Of a stretch of DNA of 64,000 nucleotides, positions 23,255 through 32,005 are shown in pieces (position 1 is the first letter of the stretch; every line of letters starts with the position of its first letter). The notes beneath the pieces are model-generated. The model saw only the letters and a list, made by a program, of their open reading frames with translations. It did no database searches and was not told where the DNA came from. The translations under genes were made by a program, and so were the position numbers. The stretch spans positions 248,001-312,000 of the forward strand of contig QPMI01000477.1 in the NCBI GenBank assembly GCA_004431415.1. The letters run 5' to 3'. This DNA is from Cyanophora paradoxa. Its lineage: Eukaryota > Glaucocystophyceae > Cyanophorales > Cyanophoraceae.

Positions 23255-23301
23255 TGGCGTTCTATAATATATTCAAAGAAAATTATCCTTAAATCATTTT
23301 T
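23255..23301 (-). promoter_or_regulatory. Early-type promoter of E1 PolB
   Basis: On the minus strand: AATGATTTAAGGATAATT, then TTCTTTG, then AATATATTATAG, about 12 bp before the ATG. The same order (AnnnATTTAA-GA, TCT, TATATA) precedes four other replication-type genes in E1 and E2. Confidence 0.6.
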
Positions 23302-23519
23302 TCACCTTAACGTCATTTTTTGTCCACGATTCTTTTTCGATTGCGGGCATTTCGTAAAAATAACAAAAGGGTCGACCATCAATTGGTGAATAGATCTTTT
23401 CGATTAAAGTACATCAATCGAGAAGTATCAAAATACGATGGTTCTAAAAATAACACGAAGGGGTTTAGCGCGATTGCGCTTATTTGTCTTCTCAGAGCAA
23501 GCGCGCCGAGAAAAAAGAT
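23302..23519. other. E1 intergenic region, nothing recognised
   Basis: About 220 bp of AT-rich spacer between PolB and the small basic protein gene. No ORF of coding character; scattered TCGATTAAAG / CAATCGAG motifs. Confidence 0.5.
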
Positions 23520-23774
23520 TTAGATATATTTCGATGGGCGACCCACATTATTGTAGGGAACACCAAACAAGAACTTAACGAAACAGATCGCATTATTTGA
23601 ATACGCTCTGTAACTTGCTTGAACTATCTTCATAGAGCGGTAGCATTCATCAGATTGATATAATTCGAATACCTTCTTGCGCATTTTCTCTTTGTTCTTT
23701 TGGAGGGCAATTTTGCCCTTACCGGTTGCCCGATAATTGGCATTCGCGCGCTTTTGGGCTGCACTGGTCGACAT
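23520..23774 (-). CDS. Small basic GRP-tail protein, E1 copy
   Basis: An 84-residue, strongly basic protein starting MSTSAAQKRANANYR. I chose the ATG at 23774 because it follows the TTTAAAGA/TATATA promoter and aligns with the start of the E2 homologue at 56301-56555. The two share AQKRA, G-K-x-I...NEK/NKEK, Y-x-x-D-x-x-YR-MKI, a C-F-V-K-x-L-x-V-PY-N core and a C-terminal GRPSKY or GRKSKH tail. The tail is AT-hook-like, so DNA binding is a reasonable guess. Family unknown to me. Confidence 0.75.
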   Translation of the reverse strand: MSTSAAQKRANANYRATGKGKIALQKNKEKMRKKVFELYQSDECYRSMKIVQASYRAYSNNAICFVKFLFGVPYNNVGRPSKYI

Positions 23775-23789
23775 TTTGGCTATCACTGT

Positions 23790-23824
23790 TACTATATAGT
23801 GAGAAATCTTTAAATGGTTTTCTT
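23790..23824 (-). promoter_or_regulatory. Early-type promoter of small basic gene, E1
   Basis: On the minus strand CATTTAAAGATTTCTCACTA followed by TATAG, about 18 bp before the ATG at 23774. Same layout as the E2 homologue promoter at 56572-56606. Confidence 0.6.
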
Positions 23825-23839
23825 CTTTGATTGGGGAAG

Positions 23840-25650
23840 GACCCCCTTCCCCTTCCCCCACTTGGGGGTGCTCGGGTGCCCACCCTAGGCCAAAATGAAA
23901 TGTCCCGACCTCCCAGAACCCGGGATTTCTCGCCGCATCCTAGCAAGGCATGTCTCTAGGAGTCCGGAAACGTGTACCTGAAGATCCGGGTCCCGTCGGG
24001 TCGACCAGGAATGGGCAATAACACATTTTCAAAAAATGCTACCTAGGGCCTCACCAAGTGGCGGTATATCTGCCGGATCGAGTGCGCCTGAATGCGCCTG
24101 ATACGCCCGACGATTCATGTCATACATGCCGAGACCGGAGGGGCACAGGGTGGTCCGCTAGGCCGCCTCAAGTACCTGTTGTACCGGACGCCGGAAAAAA
24201 GAGCTCCTGCGAGTCGGGAGCCGATTGCTGGGTACGCAGTACTACGTTCTTGCCATGGCGCGCCGAGGCGGACGAGGGCGCGGTGCGGACCTGCCGCCTG
24301 ACATATCCGAAAGCGAAGTTCAGCTCTGCTCGACGCCGTATCGGCTTGCCGGACTTCCGCGTGTGGCGTCCGTCGACATCGCGCCGACCACGGCGAGTGC
24401 GCGCCGAGGTTCTGCTCTGCTGCATGGATCGCTCGCCCGGGCCGGGCCGCTCGAGCCTCACTCGTGCGCTCGCTCGCGCGCTCGCCGGCGCCGCGTGTGG
24501 CGTTGCCGTCGGCGCTGCCACGCTCCACGCTCCACCGATTCCGGCCGCACCAGGTACGAACTCGTCCACCGCCGCGCCGCCCTATATAGCTAGGCCTCTC
24601 ACTTCCCGCGAGATGCAGCAGCGAGCGTCGCAGCTGGGCATCAACATGTACATCGCATCTGTTCCATCGGTGCGCATGCTGCCCAGCTGTGCTCGTCGCT
24701 TCCTCTGCCGCGGGGGAAGGGTCCGGTTGCATGACTCATGCTTGCCACCCTCAGTCTTGCATTTGCAACCGCATGCAATCGACCGGGTTGAGCCGCTAGC
24801 AAGTATCACATCACCTCCAAGACCTCGGCCTCCGCCTCCGTTGACGGCGCGCCCGTCCGCCTTGCTGCGCTCCTCGTACGCGTCCGCGCTAGTACGCTAA
24901 GCGCCTGCCGCTGCGCCGGCGCCTAGCCTCCGCCCGCGCCGACGCCGGCCAACGCCGGCGCGGCGGCGCGGCCGCCGGGCTCCTCCGCTCCTCGGGGCGG
25001 AGGCGCAGCGGGCGGCGGCGCGGCTCGCGGGGCGGGGCGGAGGCGCGGCGGGCGGCGGCGCGGGTCGCCGGGCGGGCGGAGGCACGGCGGGCGGCGGAGC
25101 AGCTAGCGCTCGCCGGGCGGGGCGGGAGGCGCTGCGGGCGGCGGAGCGGCTATCCGGGCGGGGCGGAGTCGCGGCGGGCGGCGGCGCGTCTCGACGGGAA
25201 GGGCGGAGGGCGGAGGCGCAGGGCGGGGCGCCGCGGCGGAGGCGCGGCGGGCGGCGGCGCTTCTCAAGATCTAGTCCTCCGCTGAGTTAGATCTCGTCCT
25301 CGAGCTCCCCCACTTCTGAAAAGCACCGGCTCACTATCTATCTCCACACTAGTCCACACTATCTCGGCTCAAAGCTAACGTGACCAGCTGCAGGGGTGAA
25401 CTTTCCTGCTCAACCTTTGGAGGTCCTTCCCCTCCAACAGGGGCAGTGCAACTGCAGTGTCCCTGTTCCGTTCATATAAACCGCTTTTGAAAAGCTGTCA
25501 TTTTTTGCCCCGCCGCATTGGAGCGCTGCGCATCCTTGTGAGACAAGATGCCGGAAAAATAAGCCGAAGGTCTCCGCCTCCACGTTTCTACGATTGAACC
25601 CCGTAGAACAGGTGATTAAAAAGTTTAAAAATCATGGATTTTCACAACTT
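23840..25650. other. GC-rich interruption of E1, no confident gene
   Basis: Base composition jumps from AT-rich viral DNA to GC-rich DNA at about 23840 and back at about 25600-25650. Long overlapping frames exist on both strands (for example 24058-24900 plus and 24115-24732 minus), but they are typical of GC-rich non-coding DNA and have no domain. No target duplication or terminal repeat is visible. It is probably a host or transposon segment inserted in an intergenic gap between the small basic protein and virion genes. Confidence 0.5.
24905..25262. repeat. Degenerate GC-rich tandem repeats
   Basis: Repeated GGGCGGGGCGGAGGCGC and GGCGGGCGGCGGCGC modules, irregular in length, about 6-7 copies. 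Low complexity, no coding signal. Confidence 0.7.
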
Positions 25651-25767
25651 TCCTACAACGCCGCTTAGAAAAATAAGCAAACGTGAGCGCAAACTTTCGG
25701 AATGGAGGGTATTGCGCTATTCTTTGAAAAGAAAATTTTAACGTGAGAATGATGCGTGAGCCGTCCC

Positions 25768-26532
25768 TTAACGGCGATAGCCTGGACGGAGACCCAATTT
25801 AGCAAATCCGGAAAGCATTGGCGCCGCATTGGGAATGGAGTTAAGCGGGTCGGATTGGGATGTAGCAACCCGCAAGATTGACTTATTTAACACCGGCAAA
25901 TCCGTTTTATTGGATTCTTGGTAATCGATTGTCTTAGCGATTAATTCCGTCGGTGTGTGTTTCTCCTCTTTGATTGGATCCGGTAGCACATCAAACGTAA
26001 CATCGGGTTTCTTGTCTACCTTCTCTTTGGTTATCGGTTGCTCCGTTATCTTCTTCTCTTTCTGTGTCTCATCGGCGATTCCCTCAATGAGACTTTTAGC
26101 GTGTTTGTATGTGATCGTTTTCAGTCCACCGGTTGCTGCTCTGATAAAGTAGCGGTTGCGGTGGTCTTTCTCAGAATATGTGGAATACAGACGTTCGCCA
26201 CCATCGAGGAGTTTAAGAAGAGTCGACTTCTTGTTAACGGCATCAACGGTGGAGCTTTTGAACTGTCCTTTTTTAATCCCACGCTTTGCACCGGGCATAC
26301 GATTAAGCGGCACTTGCTCGACAAGGGCGTTATCATCGTTAATATCATTTGTGGATGCTGTCGTAAACTGGTTCCTATCTTTGTGAACATCACGCTCAAC
26401 ATCACCATTACCGAGCGCCCCGACACCCTTCGATTTCTTATACCAATTCCTCCCTTTCATATCACCATCTCCAACATCAGCTATTGCCGCTGGTTTGGCT
26501 AAGTAGTTCTTTGGCTGTGTCTTGCGAGGCAT
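25768..26532 (-). CDS. Virion-type lysine-rich protein of E1
   Basis: A 254-residue hydrophilic protein starting MPRKTQPKNY; I chose the ATG at 26532 over longer non-ATG starts. It has a basic N-terminus, a central segment with YSEKDHRNRYFIRAATGGLK, and a charged coiled region (DETQKEKKITEQ...KEKVDKK), ending in GLRPGYRR. No family recognised. By position (next to the minor capsid gene) and by its MP-x-K start and low complexity it resembles the 244-residue E2 protein at 51965-52699, which suggests a virion or core role; that is inference. Confidence 0.65.
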   Translation of the reverse strand: MPRKTQPKNYLAKPAAIADVGDGDMKGRNWYKKSKGVGALGNGDVERDVHKDRNQFTTASTNDINDDNALVEQVPLNRMPGAKRGIKKGQFKSSTVDAVNKKSTLLKLLDGGERLYSTYSEKDHRNRYFIRAATGGLKTITYKHAKSLIEGIADETQKEKKITEQPITKEKVDKKPDVTFDVLPDPIKEEKHTPTELIAKTIDYQESNKTDLPVLNKSILRVATSQSDPLNSIPNAAPMLSGFAKLGLRPGYRR

Positions 26533-26564
26533 TTGAAATAACCACACAAAATTATTCGGCAATA

Positions 26565-27467
26565 TTACATATTACGACCAAACGGTAAATAGACATTTTC
26601 CAAATCCCTTATGACGTTTTTCAGTGCTGCTTTCGTAAGATCCTTTTCATCTTCCGTGATCAGTTCGAGAGTCATCGACCAATCCGTTGTTATATCGGTT
26701 TCGTTACCATTCCAATACGTCAAACGCACTTTAAGCGTCTCAACTTCCACTAATCCGTTCTGCTCATGAATGATCATGGAGTTATTGGAAGAATCGTATT
26801 TTAGGAGACTACCTACCGTCTGGTCAATCTCAATTTTAGCAAGCGCTTTATCATCGCTGGTATTCTTGCTTACGTAGTTTCCTTTGAGTGGATCGACATG
26901 TAGAAGGATGTAAGAATTAAACAGAAGATCGAGCGGTATAACGCTGTCGAGGTAATGATTATAAGTAAAACCACCAACAGTAACAGGTGAACCAAGAGGT
27001 GTGGATGGATAACCTAAACCCGAGCCATTTATTGATGGATCCGGGAAACCTAAGAAATTGGCTAAAATCCGACTACCGAAACGTATAGTAAATGTTGCTT
27101 CGCCAATAATCCTTAGTTTCATTGTGGTAGAGTCGTAAGACACATTGAAATGACGGGTATATGTAGTTCCTGATGCACTGTATGTCTGGGATAACAGTAG
27201 AGCATTTAGATAATTCACCAAACTCTCCGCTGTGTATGCCCCTTTCGAAATTGTGTTTGATTTGGTTTTGGTTGCTCCTTGCCCATCGAGTGTAGATGTT
27301 ACAAGCGCTCCGTTTTCGCTGAGATTGTAAATGTTATTAAACATTTCGAAATTGGTCACGCGACATGCTTTAACATTTTGGATTGCATGGGGAAGTTTGT
27401 ATGAATAGTTTGTTGGGGTTCCATCGTCCCGATCCCGGGAATCAATATTTAGATAGTAACGCGTCAT
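26565..27467 (-). CDS. E1 minor capsid (penton-type) protein
   Basis: A 300-residue protein with the N-terminal signature NIDSRDRD (residues 7-14), followed by NYSYKLPHAIQNVKACRV and F-N-N-I-Y-N-L. The NIDSRDR...F-x-x-x-LP...V...I-x-x-x-x-YN arrangement is typical of the single-jelly-roll minor capsid proteins of Polintons, polinton-like viruses and some giant viruses, which form pentons. The rest is beta-rich. It is transcribed divergently from the MCP across a 52-bp AT-rich gap. E2 carries two frameshifted relatives. Intact. Confidence 0.82.
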   Translation of the reverse strand: MTRYYLNIDSRDRDDGTPTNYSYKLPHAIQNVKACRVTNFEMFNNIYNLSENGALVTSTLDGQGATKTKSNTISKGAYTAESLVNYLNALLLSQTYSASGTTYTRHFNVSYDSTTMKLRIIGEATFTIRFGSRILANFLGFPDPSINGSGLGYPSTPLGSPVTVGGFTYNHYLDSVIPLDLLFNSYILLHVDPLKGNYVSKNTSDDKALAKIEIDQTVGSLLKYDSSNNSMIIHEQNGLVEVETLKVRLTYWNGNETDITTDWSMTLELITEDEKDLTKAALKNVIRDLENVYLPFGRNM

Positions 27468-27519
27468 TCTGTTTAATAATGTAATTTAAAAATTTCTTTT
27501 CGTATTTTAAACAAAGGAT
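27468..27519. promoter_or_regulatory. Divergent capsid promoter region, E1
   Basis: A 52-bp AT-rich gap separates the minor capsid ATG (minus) from the MCP ATG (plus). It holds TTTAATAATGTAATTTAAAAA and TATTTTAAACAAAGG. No TATATATA box, unlike the replication genes, which hints at a different expression class. Confidence 0.45.
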
Positions 27520-28746
27520 ATGGCGCTTACTGGAACGACCCTTAAAGAACTCCTCGTTACTCCCGGATCGGATCAAATTTATCTATCACCCGGTCTCCAA
27601 ATCGGAACCAACCCCAAATATAAGCCATTCCTTGAACAGGTTCGCCCACGTGGTAACACTTTCGGATTCAAAACGACCGCCTACTTTGATCTCCCACGCA
27701 AGCAACTGCTAAGTGGCGTTTCGCTTTACTTTAAGGTTACTACCGGTGGTGGTGTTGCTTGTGATCTTCCCAATGGTGGCGCTTCTTTCATTAAAGAGGT
27801 TCGTTTTGTCCATGGTGGGTTCAAGTATATCATCCCTGGTGATTGGATCACTGTAAACACTCTGGTAGATAATGACATTTCCGCGCTAAGCACTATGTAT
27901 ATGTCGCTCGGTGTAGGTGCCGTAGCTACCCGTGAATCTACCGACAAGTCGACTGAATATGTAGTTAAAATTCCGGCTGCTTTCTGGGACGATGCATATT
28001 TCCCCCTTTGCGTTCTTGCGGATATGCCCACCATCGAGGTAGATTTTCGCGAGGCTGCGGTAGTTAACGTTCCTGCTGGTGGAACTGTTACCGTGAGTGA
28101 TTGCGGGCTAATCTGTCAATTCGTTAACATTGCTTCTGCGGAGGCTGAGACTCTCCTTAAAATGGCGAATGAACAGGGAGGTATTCGCATTCCAATTACG
28201 GAAGTCATCCACAAAAAGACCCGATCACTTAAAACTGCCGATTCTGGCGAGGCGGTCGAGGTTACACTGGCTAACGTTTCCGGTCTGGTGCATTCAATCC
28301 TTATGACTGTTCGTGACGTTAACAAGCTGGACAAATACACTCATTCCGATTTCTACGGTGTTGGATCTGCTGTGAAAATCGATGAGTTCCAAATTTTCCA
28401 CAACAACCGATCGCTTGAAATCTCTAATAAACCCATTTCTGGTTTCCTTTCTGCTGCTAACCACATCCCATCGCATTACAAAGGTGCAACCGTAGGCAAT
28501 GCTGGTTTTGGTTTCGAGAGTGGATGTGTCTATGGTGTTGTTCTCAGCAAGAATGGTAAGGATTCGCTCCATAATTCGGTCATGGGTTATCAGGACTTCT
28601 TCAATAGTTCGAGTTCGTATATGGATCTGACCGTTTCCGGTTGCACTGATGCTGCACCGGTTCAGGTCGACATTTTCGCGCTCCGCCATAATGTCATGGT
28701 TCTCAATGGCTATAACATTTCGACACTGAAAGTTTCCAACTTCTAA
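27520..28746 (+). CDS. E1 major capsid protein (double jelly-roll type)
   Basis: A 408-residue, beta-rich, neutral protein without a signal peptide. It aligns by eye with the 456-residue E2 MCP at shared landmarks: the N-terminal strand and LPR-x-x-x-x-G turn (FDLPRKQLLSGVSL versus FKLPRYNFCGKLEL), SGLVHSILMTVRD versus SGLVYALLVSVRD, and a C-terminal block NSSSSYMDL ... V-x-x-x-ALRHNVMVLN versus NSSSSFLTL ... RALMHSFIILD. These match the double-jelly-roll MCP of polinton-like viruses in length and position beside the minor capsid gene. Fold is inferred, not proven. Open, no frameshift. Confidence 0.85.
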   Translation: MALTGTTLKELLVTPGSDQIYLSPGLQIGTNPKYKPFLEQVRPRGNTFGFKTTAYFDLPRKQLLSGVSLYFKVTTGGGVACDLPNGGASFIKEVRFVHGGFKYIIPGDWITVNTLVDNDISALSTMYMSLGVGAVATRESTDKSTEYVVKIPAAFWDDAYFPLCVLADMPTIEVDFREAAVVNVPAGGTVTVSDCGLICQFVNIASAEAETLLKMANEQGGIRIPITEVIHKKTRSLKTADSGEAVEVTLANVSGLVHSILMTVRDVNKLDKYTHSDFYGVGSAVKIDEFQIFHNNRSLEISNKPISGFLSAANHIPSHYKGATVGNAGFGFESGCVYGVVLSKNGKDSLHNSVMGYQDFFNSSSSYMDLTVSGCTDAAPVQVDIFALRHNVMVLNGYNISTLKVSNF

Positions 28747-28778
28747 GAAGTTCTTTTTTCTTTCTTTAAAGTAGGGAG

Positions 28779-28796
28779 TTTTTTTTTTTTTTTTTT
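28779..28796 (-). other. Poly(A) end of the retrotransposon (T18 on plus)
   Basis: Eighteen T in a row, 32 bp after the MCP stop. It marks the abrupt change from AT-rich viral DNA to GC-rich DNA, which fits a 3' poly(A) tail from target-primed reverse transcription of a minus-strand element. Confidence 0.65.
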
Positions 28797-30469
28797 CAGT
28801 AATCCCTAGTGTATTAGGGGACTGGTGCCCCAAGTTGACAAACAGCTAATGCTATCTGCCTACCCTAGGCCTAGGCCTACAAACACACGACAAGTCTAGC
28901 TTACCTCCCCCCTATTGGGTCTCCAGCTAGACTAACCCCGAGGGAATCTCCCTACTGCGAGCCCTACCCCCTAAGGCCACTCTTGCGGCCCTCGGTGGGG
29001 CCTCCCCCAGCGGCCGCGCGAGCGCGGCCATTGGGGGGGTGGGGTTGGGGGTGGGGAGCTGGGGCCGGAGAGTTTATTGGGGCAGGGCCCCGGAGGATTT
29101 ATTGCGCACCGCCTCTGCGGTGCGAGCGCCGCCGGGCGCGGGCCCCGGGGAGGGGTTGGGGCCCCCATCCGGCGGCGGGTCCCGCCCTGCAGGCTGCCAG
29201 CGGCGTGGCAGCCTGCACCTGCGCGGGCGGGACCGGACCTGGCGCGGGCAGGCAGGCCACGCCCGAGGGGCCTGCTCTCCTCCAGGAGTGGGCCTCTCAA
29301 GCGCGAGCGTGGCGTCAGCCCGGCGCGCGCGGGCAGGGAGTGCACACTTTGGGCTCAGGGTCTGTAGCCCAGCGGGGAGAGGCCGAAGATGAGGAGGGAC
29401 TGGATGAGGTCGCCGCGGTGGAGCAGGGGGTGGTACCTTGGGGGCAGAGAAGGGGGTACGGGGCTCGGTGGAGGCGGCGGTGACGGCCCAGGGGTGTAGG
29501 CAGAGGGGACATCGGTCTGGGGCGGGAGTGCCTCGGGTGGAGCTGGCGCGCGCGGGCGGAAAACTCGAATGGGGCGGTGGTGCGGGACCGAGGGCGGTGC
29601 CGGCGGTGGTGGGGGGCCCGGCGGCGGGGGCGCGGGGCTGGCGGGGCGGGGCCGGTCTTGCGGTTCGACGGGTGACGGCGGTGTGGGGGGTCAGAGAGGT
29701 TCACCGAGGCGGGGGGTCCGGGGGGGGCGGTCCTGTGGATCAGGGGCTGGGACAGCCGGACCTGCACGTCGGGCTCCGCGGTCTCCACGTGCAAGAAGAT
29801 TGTTGCGGGCGGAGGTGAAGCCGGCCGAGTCACGGAGGGCGGCCAGCTCACGCTCGCGGCGCGTGAGGCGGCGGGTAGCGGGGCTGGGCTGCGGGGAGGG
29901 GGAGGAGGCTGGGGGGTGTGGGGGGAGGGGCTGGGGGGAAGGGGGGGGGAGACGGGGCCGGGGACGGTGGAGGGGCCGGTCGGGCGGGCGAGGGGAGGGG
30001 CCGGGGTGGCGGAGGGTCCGCTGGGGGCGGGGGCGGCGGGGAGTCCGGAGGGGAGGGGGCAGTTGCGAGTCGGGGCCGGGGAGAACGGGGGAGAGACCGA
30101 CCGCGGACCGGAAGTAGGATTGGAGGGGCGCATCGCCACGGTCGTCCCTCTGCCGCGGCCTTTGCCGCGGCCCTTACCGGGTCGAGCTGTGCCGGCACCT
30201 AGTCGGGAGGAAGGGCCTGTCGCCTCCGGTCGGCCTGTCGGAGGTGGGCGAGGCGAGGCGGGGGCGGGGCGGGGCGTGGGGGGGCGGGGGTCCGGGGCTC
30301 GCGGCGGCGGGGTGGAGCCGGAGCCGGAGGGGGCTGGGGCGGACCTCTGGGGCCGGGTCCGGGTGCTGGGGCCGTTGGCTTGTGGCTAGGATTCGGGTGA
30401 GGATGAGGCTGCGCCAGTGGGCGCAGCACCGGCTGCTGCCATCGAAGGGCGAGTTGGGGTCCGTGAGCG
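28797..30469. other. GC-rich 3' region of the retrotransposon
   Basis: Long proline/arginine- or glycine-rich frames on both strands (for example 29315-30139 minus) are compositional. The only structures are short duplications such as CCCTAGGCCTAGGCCTA near 28862. I see no domain, so I treat it as 3' non-coding or decayed coding sequence. Confidence 0.45.
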
Positions 30470-31240
30470 CGTCTTCTTGGCCCCGGACCAGGGCGTCTGC
30501 CAGGGCACAGACAATTACACCGCAGCTGAAGCGGTCCCGTTGTTCGGGATGGGGTACCTGGTGGCCGATGCAAGCGGCCAGGCGGTGGGGTCGTCTGAGG
30601 GAGGTTGCGTTCCCGGCGCTCGAGCTGGAGCCAGCGGAGAATCGGGGCCAGCTTCTCTCGAGCCGACTCTGCGTTTGGCAGGTTGTAGGCATCATAGAGT
30701 TCGGCTCGACGGTCACGTACGTGGATCGCAGCGAAGGTCCAGTGGCCCGGTGAGTGGATCGGGAAGAGCAGAACATCGAAGTCGAACGGGCTGACCCCGC
30801 GGGCTACCAGCTTGTTGTGAAGGCGCTGGGGCCTCGGCCTGGCGCGGAGAGGTTAGGGTACTCAAGCGAGTCAAAGATTAGTGGACGGCGGGCCAGGGCA
30901 GGGAGTTGGGCGAGGAGGGCGAGGTAGAAGACAACGGTCTCGTCGTCTAACCAGGTCTCACCATTGAGCCGACTGAGAGATCTCCTTGTGACGTTGATGC
31001 TGCCCGAGGTACCGAGCAGCGGCGAGGAGATCTGTCGGAGTACTTCCTGCGCAGGCTTTAGCGGGCCGGGTCGGGTCTGTGCCCACGCTAGGCGGACCTC
31101 TTCGGACGGCGGCAGGGGGGGCCACGGGCTGGGCTGCGGGCGGGTCGGGGCCGCGGGCAAGGGTGAGTGCCGGGGCTCCGGCGGGTGAGGCGCTGGGGGC
31201 TCAGGGGGGTGGAGGGTTAAGCTGGGGGCTGAGCTCACGG
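30470..31240 (-). pseudogene. C48/Ulp1-like cysteine protease domain
   Basis: Split over three minus-strand frames. First part (30804-31238): LNGETWLDDETVVFYLALL, the substrate-side motif of Ulp1 proteases, followed by PLIFDS. Second frame: PFDFDVLLFPIHSPGHWTF with catalytic-type His-Trp at about 30739-30744, then ELYDAYN with Asp at 30691-30693. Third frame: FSCGVIVCALADAL with Cys at 30522-30524. So the His-Asp-Cys triad is all present but frameshifts separate it. Ulp1/SENP enzymes cleave SUMO-like isopeptides; in retrotransposons such domains are thought to process the element protein or counter host modification. Frameshifts near 30800 and 30600 make this copy inactive. Confidence 0.72.
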
Positions 31241-32005
31241 AGGGGCGTCCGATCGCGAGGTTGCTTTGAGGTTCGTGGGCGGGCTGTGCGGGCTGTCTGC
31301 GGCGACATTCATCAGGTCATGGGCGTCGGGCGGGAGGGCGGGCAAGCTGGACGGTCTGTGCTCGACCGGCCTACTGCTGAGTGCGCATCGCGCGCTGGCG
31401 CTGCCGTCGGCTGGAGACGGGCGCGTTCCGGTACGCTTGGGGTACCGGAATACTACTGACCAGCACTACGGGTGCGGGCTGCGGGTTCGGGTCCGGCTGA
31501 GGGCGTGTCTCCCGGGCGCGGCGGCTTCTTCGGCGGGCCGCGGGGTCTGTTGCTGGCGGGGGTCGGGGCGCCGTCAGAGTCCGACGCGTGAGGCCACAGC
31601 GGCGCTGCCAGGCTTGGACGTCCGAGTTTCGCGCCTGCCAAATCTCCTGGAGCCCCGTCACAAGTACATCAAAGATCCCGTTCGCGCATTTACGAGCAGC
31701 GGGGGCGCGAACATGAAGGTACTCGAGGGCCGGGACCAGACTGCGGGGAGGAGCAGCCGGACGGACAGGCGGGGCGAGTCGTGCGAGAGGTCGGTGAAAA
31801 GGGCCTGTCCGTGAGTCAGCCAGCGGGAGGGGAGCCGTAGAGACAGGCACGGAGGTGGGGGGTACAGGCCCGGGTCGCGAGCGTTCGTGCACGGTCTGAC
31901 GCCAGCGGCGTTCGTCAGCGAGGGCGAAGGCGGGAAATAGGTCGCGGAGGAACAGGCCGTCCGACTTCAGGCCGTCCGGGAGCTCGTACCTCGTTGCGGC
32001 CGACT

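Larger units (their letters stand above)
17535..28778 (-). mobile_element. Endogenous Polinton-like virus E1 (partial)
   Basis: AT-rich block with the Polinton core: integrase, protein-primed-type PolB, minor and major capsid proteins. Order from the integrase end is DUF5710 protein, integrase, PolB, small basic protein, GC-rich interruption, virion-type protein, minor capsid, major capsid. No packaging ATPase and no inverted partner of the left terminus is visible, so the element is cut on the right by the retrotransposon poly(A) end at 28779. The rest probably lies beyond the window, past E2. All recognised E1 genes are open, which suggests a recent insertion or selection. Confidence 0.85.

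Noticed and set aside
25366-25480. U2 snRNA-like start (TCTCGGCTCAAAGCTAA)
   Set aside because: It recalls the U2 5' stem-loop but lacks the GUAGUA branch-site recognition sequence and the Sm site, so I do not call an RNA gene.
17540-28830. Terminal inverted repeat pair for E1
   Set aside because: The left hairpin sequence has no inverted partner near 28750-28900; the right end of E1 is not in the window.
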